In this document: positions 25,576-34,006 of the stretch, in pieces
Numbering within the stretch: the first letter of the stretch is position 1
How the letters are laid out: the number at the start of each line of letters is the position of its first letter
NCBI GenBank assembly: GCA_964547995.1
Contig: CAZJRB010000069.1
Coordinates: forward strand, 1 to 38,527
Reading direction: 5' to 3'
Source of the DNA: CAZJRB01 sp964547995
Lineage (GTDB): Bacteria > Planctomycetota > Planctomycetia > Pirellulales > Thermoguttaceae
Length of the DNA stretch: 38,527 nt
Position numbers and translations under genes: made by a program
The notes under the pieces: model-generated
The model's input: only the letters and a program-made list of their open reading frames with translations
What the model was told of the DNA's origin: nothing
Databases searched by the model: none

Positions 25576-27258
25576 ATGAAGAAGCTGCTGCTGCCGTTTG
25601 TGATCCTGGCCGTATTGCTTGGTGCAACCGATACCTGGGCGAAGCCGGCCAAACCGGTGGTCGTGACCTCGTTCGCCGGCTACGACGCATTGATGAACGA
25701 CGTCAAGTTCCTCGGCAAGCTCTCCGACACGCCCGAACTGGCGATTACGGTCGATTTCGTCGTGAAGATGGCCACCAAGGGCAAAGGATTGGCGGGGCTC
25801 GATACCGCGCGGCCCTGGGGCGGCGCGATCCTGCCAAAAAAAGACGGCAACTACGAAGGCTATGGGTTCCTGCCCGTCAAGGACTTGAAAAAGCTCGTCG
25901 AGGTCGTGAAACCGCTCGTTCAGAGCGTTGAAGAACTCGACAACGGAGCGTTCAAATTGACAACCGAAGACGGCGAGGTCGCCTACATCCGGGAGAAGGG
26001 CGGTTGGGCGTTCATCGCCGCCGGCGTCGAGGTGCTCGGCAACGTCCCGGCCGATCCGCTCACGATACTCGGCGGTCTGGAGAAGGAATACGACCTGGCC
26101 GTGCGGTTTAACCTCGGCAACGTGCCCACTGCAATGCGAGATGAATTCCTGGCTGGAATCAAGACCGGGATCGAGGAGGGCCTTCGGGAACAGCCGGAAC
26201 TGAAGGAGTCGAAGGCCCTCAAAAAGGCCGTCGAAGGATTCTCGAAACACACCTTCGAGTTCTTCAAGGTCTTGATCGACGAACTCGACCACGTCACCCT
26301 CGGCTGGTCGCTCGATCAGAAGATGGAAAAGATCGTCATGGACGCGGTGATCGTGGCGAAAAAAGAGACGGAACTCGCCCGGTCCGTCGATGCGTTGGAG
26401 AAGGCCACGAGTGATTTCGGCGGCTTTCTCGTCCCCGGCGCCGCGATGACCGCCCGTATCTCCGGCACCGCGCCCAAAAGCAAAATCGCAGCGGTCGAGG
26501 GCCTTGTCGATATCTTCCGCGTCGCCGCACTCCAGGCAGCCGCGGAAGAAACCGACGGCGAGACGGAAAAGAAAATCCTCCAAAAGCTCCTCAACGACTT
26601 CTCCGACGTCATCGAGAAAACCGTCCAAAGCGCCAAGATCGACGGCGCCGTCTCCCTGCTCCTGGAAAAGAAGTCGCTCACGATGATCGCCGGCGGTTAC
26701 GTCGCCGACGGCTATGCGCTCGAAAAACTGATGAAGGACATGATCGAAATCGCCAAGGAGGAAGGGGAAGAAGATGTCGATCTGATCAAACTCGACGCCG
26801 ACAAGCTCAAGGGGGTCCGCTTCCACACCGTCTCGGTTCCCCTCGACGAGGAAGACGACGAAGACCTGAAGAAACTCTTCGGGAAAACGCTCGACGTGGC
26901 CGTCGGTTTCGGCAAACAAAGCGTTTACCTCGCCGCCGGCAGAAATGCGCTCGACTCGTTGAAACGGGCCATCCGCGAGTCCGCTTTGCAGACGTCCGAG
27001 GTGGTCCCGCCGTTGCGTGCGTCGATATCCGTCGCGTCGATCTGCGAGTTTGTCGCGAGGGTCGGAGAGACCGAGGAGGAACGCTGGGAGGCCGCCAAGG
27101 TGGCGGAACTCCTTGCCGATTCGCCCGGCAAGGACCACGTCACCCTGACCGCCAGGCCCATTTCCAACGGCGTACACTATCGCCTGGAGGTCGAGCCGGG
27201 ATTGTTGCGGATGTTCGGCCGGATGGTCGCGGAGGCGAAGGAGGAAGAAGAGCAATAG
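25576..27258 (+). CDS. exported protein of unknown function, first of a tandem pair
   Basis: 560 residues from ATG 25576, with a strong AAGGAG nine bases upstream and a signal peptide (KLLLPFVILAVLLGATDTWA). Not assigned to a known family. It is homologous along its length to the gene at 27637: VTSFAGYDALMNDVKFLGKL, GKGLAGLDTARPWGG, DHVTLGWSLD, KLKGVRFHTVSVPL and VHYRLEVEPGLLRMFG all have counterparts there. Predicted mixed alpha/beta with long charged helices (for example EEIEEGLREQPELKE-like stretches) and many Lys/Glu residues. A second half repeats the theme of the first (GYVADGYALEKLM, GRNALDSLKRAI). No catalytic motif is visible. Upstream neighbour infA is unrelated in role. Confidence 0.85.
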   Translation: MKKLLLPFVILAVLLGATDTWAKPAKPVVVTSFAGYDALMNDVKFLGKLSDTPELAITVDFVVKMATKGKGLAGLDTARPWGGAILPKKDGNYEGYGFLPVKDLKKLVEVVKPLVQSVEELDNGAFKLTTEDGEVAYIREKGGWAFIAAGVEVLGNVPADPLTILGGLEKEYDLAVRFNLGNVPTAMRDEFLAGIKTGIEEGLREQPELKESKALKKAVEGFSKHTFEFFKVLIDELDHVTLGWSLDQKMEKIVMDAVIVAKKETELARSVDALEKATSDFGGFLVPGAAMTARISGTAPKSKIAAVEGLVDIFRVAALQAAAEETDGETEKKILQKLLNDFSDVIEKTVQSAKIDGAVSLLLEKKSLTMIAGGYVADGYALEKLMKDMIEIAKEEGEEDVDLIKLDADKLKGVRFHTVSVPLDEEDDEDLKKLFGKTLDVAVGFGKQSVYLAAGRNALDSLKRAIRESALQTSEVVPPLRASISVASICEFVARVGETEEERWEAAKVAELLADSPGKDHVTLTARPISNGVHYRLEVEPGLLRMFGRMVAEAKEEEEQ

Positions 27259-27300
27259 GGGCAATCGCGCGGCACGCGCATTGGTTGCGGTTGTTCGCAT

Positions 27301-27444
27301 TACAAAGCCGCGACCACCGGTCGCGGAACCCCTGGGGGATCGTCTCCTGTGCCATCCTCCCTCGCGTCAAGTAAGGTGTCACCCAGTCTTCTCGCTGGCA
27401 GCGAGTTTTACCGCTTCTCCGCGACCGGCGGTCGTGGCTTTGTA
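27301..27444. repeat. REPIN-like element between the tandem paralogues
   Basis: Arms 27301-27326 and 27419-27444 are inverse at 24 of 26 positions, and each is itself a small hairpin (CCGCGACC-ACC-GGTCGCGG; CCGCGACC-GGC-GGTCGTGG). About 92 bases lie between. The gap 27259-27636 otherwise shows no gene; the second paralogue's ribosome site AAAGGAG is at its end. Confidence 0.8.
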
Positions 27445-27636
27445 GCATGAGCGGCAAGGTCGTTTCTCCCGAAAAAGCCGGGGAATCTCCAAGATTCTCC
27501 CCCCGGCGGCGAATAACCCGTTGAGCCAACCGCCAACCCCCTGATCCGGCTTTTGGCTCTGCGGTACGATGCAGCCCGGTTCCATACGGGGGCAATCCCC
27601 ACACTTTTCCACACTTTCGTCAAAGGAGCATCGATC

Positions 27637-29331
27637 ATGAGAAAGAAGGTCTGTTTTCCAATGTTGGCCGTAGGCCTGGTAGGCACGTTCGGTCTCTGGG
27701 CGACGCCCGCCGCGGCGCCGAAGCCGCTGAAGCCGGTGGCCGTCGTCTGTTTTGCCGGCTACAACGAGCTGAAGGCCGACGTGGCCTTCGTCGGCAAGAT
27801 TTCCGGCCGGCCCCGGTTGGCCGACAACCTCGAGGCCGCGCTCGAACTGTTCACCGGCGGCAAGGGCCTCGCCGGACTCGACAAATCGCGGCCCTGGGGC
27901 GCCGTTATCCAAACCGACGGCGACGAGTTCACCGGCTACGCGTTCTTCCCCGTCACCGACCTCGAGGCCCTGGTAAAGGTCGTCGAACCCTACGCCAGGC
28001 GGGTCGAACAGCTCGACGGCGGCGTCTACAAGATCGTCGGCAAGGGCTTCAAGGCCGAAACAATCTACGTCCAGGAACAACTGCCCGGCTGGGCCATCGC
28101 CGCCAAGAAGCCGGAACTGCTGGTCGTCGCAGCGGCCGATCCAACCGGCCTGATCGAAGGCCCGGCCAAACAGTACGACGTTTCCGCCCAAATCCTCGCG
28201 GCCAATATGCCCGAAAAACTGCGCCAAAAGGCAATCGCCGACCTGAAGGCCAATGCCAGGAAAGACCTCAAGCGAAAACGCGGTGAATCGGACCGCGAAC
28301 ACGCGCTGCGGAAACAACTCAGCGACGAAATCGTCAAGTCCGTCGCCACCGTGCTCAACGACGTCGACAAGGTCACCCTCGGCTGGTCGCTCGACCACAA
28401 GACCGAGAAAACCTACGTCGACGTGAACATCACCGCCAAGAAGGGCAGCGAGACGGCCCGGGCAGCGGCGGCCCTGAAAACCGCCAAGACCGGCTTCGGC
28501 GGGTTCCGCCTCCCCGAGGCGGCCGTCTCGGGCAATTGGACCGGAAAGATGCCCGAGAAGAAAATCGCCATCCTTAGCGCCGTTGTCGAGGCGGTCCGCG
28601 ACCAGGCCATGACCGACATCGAAAAGGAAAACAAGCCGGACGCCGAAAAGCAGGCCGCCAAGAAAATGGCCGGCGACGTCTTCGACGTTGCCGCCGCCAC
28701 GATCAAGGCGGGGACCGTCGACGGCGGCATGGCCGTCCTCCTTTCGCCGAACTCGGTCACCGCCATCGCCGGCGGACGCATCGCCGATACCGAGAAGCTC
28801 GATGAGCTGGCCAAGCAACTGACCGCCGTCGTCCGGCTCGAAAACCCGGCCGCCGGCGAGTGGATCAAGCTCGACGCCGGGCGCTGCAAGGGCGTCCGCT
28901 TGCACACCGCCTCGATCCCGATACCCGACGACGCCGAGGACCGCGAGAAAGTCGTTGGGCTCATCGGCGAGAAACTCGAGGTCGTCATCGGCTTCGGCGA
29001 CGACAGTGCGTACGTTGCCGTGGGCCGCGACGCCATGTCGACGCTCAAAAAGGCGATCGAGCAATCGGCGGACGAGGCCTCGCAGCCGGTTCCGCCGGTA
29101 CGCCTGTCGCTCGCGCTCCGGCCGATTGCGGAGTTCGTCGCCAAGGTGGGCGAAGCGAAGGACCGCCCGAAAGCCGCACTCATCGCCGAGGAACTCGCTA
29201 AGACTTCCGGCGGCGACCGCGTCCACCTGGTCGCCGCCGCAATCCCCGACGGCGTGCGATATCGCCTCGAGGTCGAAAAAGGGCTCGTCCGGCTGCTCGG
29301 GCACCTGAAGGAGATGGAGGGTCAAAACTAA
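27637..29331 (+). CDS. exported protein of unknown function, second of a tandem pair
   Basis: 564 residues from ATG 27637, with AAAGGAG upstream and a signal peptide (CFPMLAVGLVGTFGLWATPAA). Paralogue of the preceding gene: VVCFAGYNELKADVAFVGKI, GKGLAGLDKSRPWGA, DKVTLGWSLDHKTEK, RCKGVRLHTASIPI and VRYRLEVEKGLVRLLG. The two have diverged considerably but keep the same length and order of conserved blocks. The invariant LGWSLD and GKGLAGLDxxRPWG suggest a shared structural core. Function unknown; it is probably periplasmic. A strong terminator follows 22 bases after the stop, so the pair may form one transcript interrupted by a REPIN-like hairpin. Confidence 0.85.
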   Translation: MRKKVCFPMLAVGLVGTFGLWATPAAAPKPLKPVAVVCFAGYNELKADVAFVGKISGRPRLADNLEAALELFTGGKGLAGLDKSRPWGAVIQTDGDEFTGYAFFPVTDLEALVKVVEPYARRVEQLDGGVYKIVGKGFKAETIYVQEQLPGWAIAAKKPELLVVAAADPTGLIEGPAKQYDVSAQILAANMPEKLRQKAIADLKANARKDLKRKRGESDREHALRKQLSDEIVKSVATVLNDVDKVTLGWSLDHKTEKTYVDVNITAKKGSETARAAAALKTAKTGFGGFRLPEAAVSGNWTGKMPEKKIAILSAVVEAVRDQAMTDIEKENKPDAEKQAAKKMAGDVFDVAAATIKAGTVDGGMAVLLSPNSVTAIAGGRIADTEKLDELAKQLTAVVRLENPAAGEWIKLDAGRCKGVRLHTASIPIPDDAEDREKVVGLIGEKLEVVIGFGDDSAYVAVGRDAMSTLKKAIEQSADEASQPVPPVRLSLALRPIAEFVAKVGEAKDRPKAALIAEELAKTSGGDRVHLVAAAIPDGVRYRLEVEKGLVRLLGHLKEMEGQN

Positions 29332-29353
29332 ACGGCCTTCAACAAACCGCCCG

Positions 29354-29392
29354 GCGGCGCCGGTCGACATTCGGCCGGCGCCGCTTTTTTTT
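29354..29392 (+). terminator. rho-independent terminator
   Basis: Perfect ten-base stem GCGGCGCCGG (29354-29363) and CCGGCGCCGC (29375-29384), an 11-base loop, then eight T residues (29385-29392). It lies just after the second tandem paralogue. Confidence 0.92.
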
Positions 29393-29692
29393 GTGAGCGT
29401 TCCGCCAGCATCGGGCGGAAAGAGCGGGGGGAGAACCGGGCAAAGATTGGTGACGGTCGCCGGAAGAATGGTGGATGGTCGCCCCCGGTTGGTCCCCGGA
29501 ATTACCAGTAGGCCGCGTCCTAAAGCCAAGAAAACGCGGCCCAAAACATCGGAATAATTAAGTATTATGTCCCCAGAATTCCCCCATATTGTGGTTCTAC
29601 GGGATATCGCCCAGCCGGTCAACAGCCCATTTTACCAAAAAGGGTCCCGGCCCCTTTTTGATTTTTTTGATTCCCTCGGTCGGCCAGTGTAG
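29393..29692. other. intergenic stretch without a supported gene
   Basis: No convincing gene. It contains TCGGCGGAA-like stretches and, at 29557-29584, an AT-rich segment with AATTAAGTATTATGTCCCC and AGAATTCCCC. I have the impression that this type of segment occurs near repeat-associated transposases but cannot confirm it. A small plus-strand frame at 29589-29834 has no family or ribosome-site support. Confidence 0.4.
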
Positions 29693-29727
29693 TTGTAAAG
29701 CCGCGACCACTGGTCGCGGCTTTGCAA
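29693..29727. repeat. solo palindrome of the CCGCGACC family
   Basis: AAAGCCGCGACCA and its exact inverse around a single C, with TTGT and GCAA ends. It is the same family as the arms of the element at 27301. Between two converging genes it could act as a bidirectional hairpin. Confidence 0.8.
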
Positions 29728-29763
29728 CGCAAGCGACATACGGAAGTTATTCCTCGGCTGATC

Positions 29764-30822
29764 TTAAAACAGGTTCTCTTCGTCGCCTTCCAGCCATTCA
29801 GGCGGCGGGGGGTTGTTCGCCGCTAGTCCTCTGAGATGGTCATTGGAAGGGATGGTGGTGTATGCCTTCAATCCTTTCCACAGCGACGGGATTGTCACCT
29901 GATGGTCGCCGCGGAAGTAGAAGCTGGTGCCGCCGTCGGCTACGGTGCGGTGGAGGATCGTCTTCCAGGGGCGGTAATAGTATTGTGGATGGGCCTTTGA
30001 CGGCGGGCCGTCGTGCCAGCTTTCGGGCAACTCGATCAGATCGAACACGGCGGTGGTAAACCGGCGAATTTCCTCGCCCCGCTGCCGAGCGACGTTGCGG
30101 GCCATCGACAGGGCCTTCAGGTAGACCTCCGGTCCCATGACGGCGGTGCCGAAGTTGAGAAACACGCCGCCTTCGAGCTGCGCAACACTCTGGCCGAAGA
30201 TCAGAAAATCGGTGTCGCTCGCGGCGGCCCATGCGGCGGCTTCGAAGTTGGGATGGGCATGGACGATGTCGTTGCCGATGGCGACGTGGGAGGTGACCGG
30301 CACGGCGGCCCGCCATCCCGCCGCGGCGATGCTCAAGTCGCCGTGCGGCGGCTGTTCCTCTTCGATGACCCGCCCGAGTGCTTCGCCGATCCCTTCGCCC
30401 CGCCCGGCCGCTTCGGCGACGATTTCATTCAGCCGGCTCGTCTCGTGCCAGAGCCCGAACTGCCCTTCCCGGATCCATCGCGCGACGTTCTCGGTTGTGC
30501 CGCCGAGGGTGGCCAGCTCGAAGTCGTGGATCATACCCGCCCCGTTGGTTGCCAGGTGCGTGATAATGTGCCGCTCGATCAGGTCGATCAGGAACCGCGA
30601 CGTCCCGGCCTTGATCGGGTGGGCGCCCATCATCAGGATCACCGGGCGATCTTCTTGCCGGGCGGTCTTGATCCGGTCGATCAGCTCGGGGAATTCCGGG
30701 TGGGCATAAGGCACCTGCGGGGACTCAAGCGGCGAGCACTCTTCCGCCAGAAAGTCATGCCCTCTTGCGGCGATCTCCCGAAGCTGCACCGCCTTGCGGT
30801 CGAAGAGTCGATAGCGTGTCAT
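29764..30822 (-). CDS. conserved protein of unknown function linked to hldE
   Basis: 352 residues, no signal peptide, probably cytoplasmic. RPVILMMGAHPIKAGTSRFL, ITHLATNGAGMIHDFELATL and GGTTENVARWI look like a Rossmann-type nucleotide-binding core that reminds me of deoxyhypusine synthase-like proteins, but the catalytic lysine region of that family is not recognisable, so I give no function. VAIGNDIVHAHPNF and NFGTAVMGPEVYLKAL are further strongly conserved-looking blocks, suggesting a sugar- or nucleotide-handling enzyme. Its start (ATG 30822) overlaps the last 68 bases of hldE, implying coupling; a GTG at 30789 is an alternative start. The linkage suggests a role in heptose or surface-glycan metabolism. 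Confidence 0.8.
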   Translation of the reverse strand: MTRYRLFDRKAVQLREIAARGHDFLAEECSPLESPQVPYAHPEFPELIDRIKTARQEDRPVILMMGAHPIKAGTSRFLIDLIERHIITHLATNGAGMIHDFELATLGGTTENVARWIREGQFGLWHETSRLNEIVAEAAGRGEGIGEALGRVIEEEQPPHGDLSIAAAGWRAAVPVTSHVAIGNDIVHAHPNFEAAAWAAASDTDFLIFGQSVAQLEGGVFLNFGTAVMGPEVYLKALSMARNVARQRGEEIRRFTTAVFDLIELPESWHDGPPSKAHPQYYYRPWKTILHRTVADGGTSFYFRGDHQVTIPSLWKGLKAYTTIPSNDHLRGLAANNPPPPEWLEGDEENLF

Positions 30823-32332
30823 CGTTGGCGTCCAGGGGTATGGTTTGACTGCGGTCTTTGGGCATCCCCGCGGCGCGGCGCGCCAATTCGGTGGTCGAAT
30901 AGTTGCCCCGCATCGGCACGCGGACGACCCGGCCCCCGGCCGCCTCGACGATCTCGTGGCCGACGACCTGCTCGTGGCTGTACTGGGCCGACTTGGCCAG
31001 TACGTCGGGCAACACTTGCCCGACCAGGGGCGCCACGCTCGCTTCGTCGAAGATCACGACGTAGTCGACGCACGCCAGGGCGGCGAGCATTTCCGCCCGG
31101 CCCTGTTGATCCACGACCGGCCGGTCCGGCCCCTTGATTTCCCGAATGCTCCGGTCGCTGTTGAGCCCGACCACGAGCAGGTCGCCGTGTTTCCGGGCTT
31201 CCCGCAGCGAGGCGACGTGGCCGGGGTGCAAGAGATCGAAGCAGCCGTTGGTCATGACGACCTTCTGGTCCTCTCGCCGGCGACGTTCGAGCGCGGCCAG
31301 CAATTCCCCGATCGAGACGATCTTCTGCGTCGGCGCGTATCCGCCGTTGTTGAGTGCCGCGAGCAGCTCGCGCCGCGTGACGGGCATCACCCCGAGCCGC
31401 TCGACTTCCAGCCCGCCCGCAAGGTTGGCCAGCTCGACGGTCCGGTCCCACGCAACGCCCGAGGCCATCGCGTAGCCGAGCGTGCTGAGGACCATGTCGC
31501 CGGCGCCGGTGATGTCGTAGACCTGTCGCGGCCGGATGAGGAAGAGCCGTTCGTTGCCCTGCCGGTCGGCCCAGGCAATGCCGTCCCGGTCGAGCGTGAC
31601 CATGACCGACTCGATGCCGAAATCCAGGAGCCGCCGCGCCGCCGCCAGGCCGTCCTCCGGCGTGACGATCTCCATCCCCAGCGCCAAGGATGCCTCCAAC
31701 CGGTTCGGCGTGATGCACCGGCAGCCGCGGTAGCGGGAATAGTCGACGTCGCGGACCGGGTCGGCCACTACGGGCAGGTTCCGCCGCCGGGCCAATTCGA
31801 CCACGCGTGGAACGAACTCGCCGGCGCATACGCCCTTGTCGTAATCGCTGATCATCACCAGGTCGGTCGCGCCCAACTGCTCTTCGATGGCGGCGAGCAA
31901 CCGCCCGGCCAGCTCGGCGCCGATCGGGTCGCTCTGCTCGCGGTCGACACGGATCATCTGCTGCGGATGCCGGCTGTGTGTGCGGCCGAGCAATCGTTCC
32001 TTGAGTGTGCTGACGCGATCCGGCGTAGTGACGACCGCGCCGGTGCCGACACCGGTCTCTTCGAGCAATTCTCGGGTTACCCGGCCTTCCGGATCTTCGC
32101 CGACGACCGCCGCCAGTGCAACGTCGCTATCGAGCGCGGCCAGCATGGTCGTCACGCTGCCGGCCCCGCCGAGGCGATGTTCCTCGCGGCCGACCTTGAA
32201 GACCGGAATCGGCGCCTCGGGACTGATCCGGTCCACGTCGCCCCAGAGATACCGATCGAGGAGGACGTCGCCGACCACGAGAATCCGCGGGCGGTAAGTC
32301 TGGTTGAGCAGTTCGGTCAGCGAAGGGGCCAT
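30755..32332 (-). CDS. hldE: bifunctional heptose 7-phosphate kinase / heptose 1-phosphate adenylyltransferase
   Basis: 525 residues from ATG 32332. It makes ADP-D-glycero-beta-D-manno-heptose precursors: the N-terminal PfkB-type kinase phosphorylates C1 of heptose 7-phosphate, and the C-terminal nucleotidyltransferase adds AMP. Kinase: GDVLLDRYLWGDVDRISPEAP (21-41 region), GGAGSV, and DITGAGDM with catalytic Asp279. Transferase: TNGCFDLLHPGHV (361-373, HxGH-type) and GNYSTTEL near the end. The last 30 or so residues (MPKDRSQTIPLD and following) extend past the usual end and overlap the downstream gene. A plausible -10 box TACAAT lies on the minus strand at 32390-32385. It is divergent from the M14-type gene. 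Confidence 0.95.
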   Translation of the reverse strand: MAPSLTELLNQTYRPRILVVGDVLLDRYLWGDVDRISPEAPIPVFKVGREEHRLGGAGSVTTMLAALDSDVALAAVVGEDPEGRVTRELLEETGVGTGAVVTTPDRVSTLKERLLGRTHSRHPQQMIRVDREQSDPIGAELAGRLLAAIEEQLGATDLVMISDYDKGVCAGEFVPRVVELARRRNLPVVADPVRDVDYSRYRGCRCITPNRLEASLALGMEIVTPEDGLAAARRLLDFGIESVMVTLDRDGIAWADRQGNERLFLIRPRQVYDITGAGDMVLSTLGYAMASGVAWDRTVELANLAGGLEVERLGVMPVTRRELLAALNNGGYAPTQKIVSIGELLAALERRRREDQKVVMTNGCFDLLHPGHVASLREARKHGDLLVVGLNSDRSIREIKGPDRPVVDQQGRAEMLAALACVDYVVIFDEASVAPLVGQVLPDVLAKSAQYSHEQVVGHEIVEAAGGRVVRVPMRGNYSTTELARRAAGMPKDRSQTIPLDANDDTLSTLRPQGGAASGDRRKRA

Positions 32333-32476
32333 GGACGAGATTCTGGGCAATCTGCGGTTTTCGGGACGGAAATTGCGGGGCGGGATTGTAGCAAAACCCC
32401 GCAATCCGCGTCGATGCCAGTTTTCCCCCGGAAAAATGGGGATATAGTACAATGAAAGGCAACCGGCAGCAGCAAT

Positions 32477-34006
32477 ATGAAAACAACGTGTGCAACCTGC
32501 TCTTGCTTTCGCCGACGGCTTACCCCGTACCGATGGGTCGTCGTCGCCACGGTGCTCGCCGCGTTCTCGAGCGCCGGCGCCGCCACGCGGTCCGGCGGGA
32601 CGATCAACACCGGTACGCGGTTCGAGACGCCGTACTACATCCAAGACAGCGGCGTCGCCGGGCCGACCGTCGTCATCACCGGCGGCATCCACGGCAACGA
32701 ACCGGCGGGGGCCTACGCGGCCGATCAAGTGCGCCACTGGCCGATCTCCCGCGGCAAGATCATCGTCCTGCCCCGGGCGAACCCGCCGGCGCTAAAGGCC
32801 GACAAGCGATATACGCCCGAGGTCGACGAGAAGCTCAAGAACCTCAACCGCAACTTCCCCAAGGCCGGGGAGCCGCCCGACGCACGCGGCACGGCGGCCG
32901 TCGGCGTCTGGCGGTTCGTCCGGGAGCACAAGCCCGACTGGCTCGTCGATCTGCACGAAGGGTACCACTTTCACCAGATCAACCCCGGGAGCGTCGGCAG
33001 CAGCGTGATCGTCCATCCGACGCCGGCGGCTCGGCGGGCGGCACCGCTGTTGCTCGGCGCGGTCAACAAGACAATCCAAGAGAAACAGAAGAGATTCGTC
33101 CGCCTCGGGCCGCCGAAAGACAGTTGCCTTGCCCGGGCCGCCGGGGAACACCTCGGCGCCAACGCCATCATCGTCGAGACGACGTTCAAGGATCAGGCGA
33201 TCTCCCGGCGCGCCCGGCAGCACCGGATCGCCGTCCATCGACTCCTGGAACACCTGGAGATGCTTGCCCCGGAGGTCGGCGTCGATTGGCTGGTCGACCG
33301 GGAAAACGCGGCCGGGCGGATTCAAGTCGCCATGTACGACGGACCGGGGGCCGGCGGCAAGGGGCTGCCGCGATTGGTCAAGCTGCTCGGCAAGTGGGAC
33401 AACACGTCGATCGTCCGCATCGGGCCGGAAGAGATCGGCGGCGGGGCCCTCGGGCAGTTCGACGCGGTGATCTTCCCCGGCGGAAGCGGCAGCGCGCAGG
33501 CCCGGGCAATCGGCCCCGCCGGCCGCGAGCAGGTGCGGAAGTTCGTCCACCGCGGCGGCGGATACGTCGGCATCTGCGGCGGGGCCTATCTCGCGTGCGA
33601 ACGATTCACCTGGGGGCTGAAAATCCTCGATGCCAAGACCAAAAGCCCCAAGTGGCGCCGAGGCCGAGCCATGGTCGAGATCGAGCTGACCGAGCGGGGC
33701 CGGGAGGTCTTCGGCCGCCGCGACGGGCGCCCCGCGGTCAAGTACCACAACGGCCCGATTCTCGAACCGGCCGGCTCGGAGTCGTTGCCCGACTACGACG
33801 TGCTGGCCGTCTTTCGGACCGAGGTGGCGGAGAACGACTCGCCGCGGGGGATCATGGTCGGCTCGCCCGCCGCGGTGGCTGCGCGGTACGGCCGAGGCCG
33901 CGTGATCTGTTTCAGCCCGCACCCCGAGCAGGCGGAACCCCTGGAAGACCTCGTCCGCCGCACCATCGAGTGGGCGGCACAAAGAAAACCGACCGGAACG
34001 TTCTGA
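32477..34006 (+). CDS. exported M14-type zinc hydrolase fused to a class I glutamine amidotransferase-like domain
   Basis: 509 residues. After a signal-like segment (YRWVVVATVLAAFSSAGAA) comes a succinylglutamate desuccinylase/aspartoacylase-like carboxypeptidase fold: zinc ligands His72 and Glu75 in GGIHGNEPAG, LNRNFP, the third ligand His160 in DLHEGYHFH, and the probable catalytic Glu234 in IIVETTF. Residues about 280-505 form a GATase1-like domain as in the N-terminal part of some biotin-protein ligases (BPL_N): VIFPGGSGSAQ, and the nucleophile-like Cys367 in GGYVGICGGAYLACE, with CFSPHPEQAE at the end. The fusion suggests two linked amide-bond activities in the periplasm; substrates are unknown. 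The 3' end is overlapped antisense by the last integron cassette. Confidence 0.9.
   Translation: MKTTCATCSCFRRRLTPYRWVVVATVLAAFSSAGAATRSGGTINTGTRFETPYYIQDSGVAGPTVVITGGIHGNEPAGAYAADQVRHWPISRGKIIVLPRANPPALKADKRYTPEVDEKLKNLNRNFPKAGEPPDARGTAAVGVWRFVREHKPDWLVDLHEGYHFHQINPGSVGSSVIVHPTPAARRAAPLLLGAVNKTIQEKQKRFVRLGPPKDSCLARAAGEHLGANAIIVETTFKDQAISRRARQHRIAVHRLLEHLEMLAPEVGVDWLVDRENAAGRIQVAMYDGPGAGGKGLPRLVKLLGKWDNTSIVRIGPEEIGGGALGQFDAVIFPGGSGSAQARAIGPAGREQVRKFVHRGGGYVGICGGAYLACERFTWGLKILDAKTKSPKWRRGRAMVEIELTERGREVFGRRDGRPAVKYHNGPILEPAGSESLPDYDVLAVFRTEVAENDSPRGIMVGSPAAVAARYGRGRVICFSPHPEQAEPLEDLVRRTIEWAAQRKPTGTF

Noticed and set aside
25408..29622. Long minus-strand open frames opposite the two tandem secreted-protein genes
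   Set aside because: They mirror the Glu/Lys-rich coding strand, have no family match or ribosome site, and would overlap two well-supported genes.
29589..29834. Small plus-strand protein of about 80 residues
   Set aside because: It crosses a palindromic repeat and runs into the end of the converging gene; no family or ribosome-site support.
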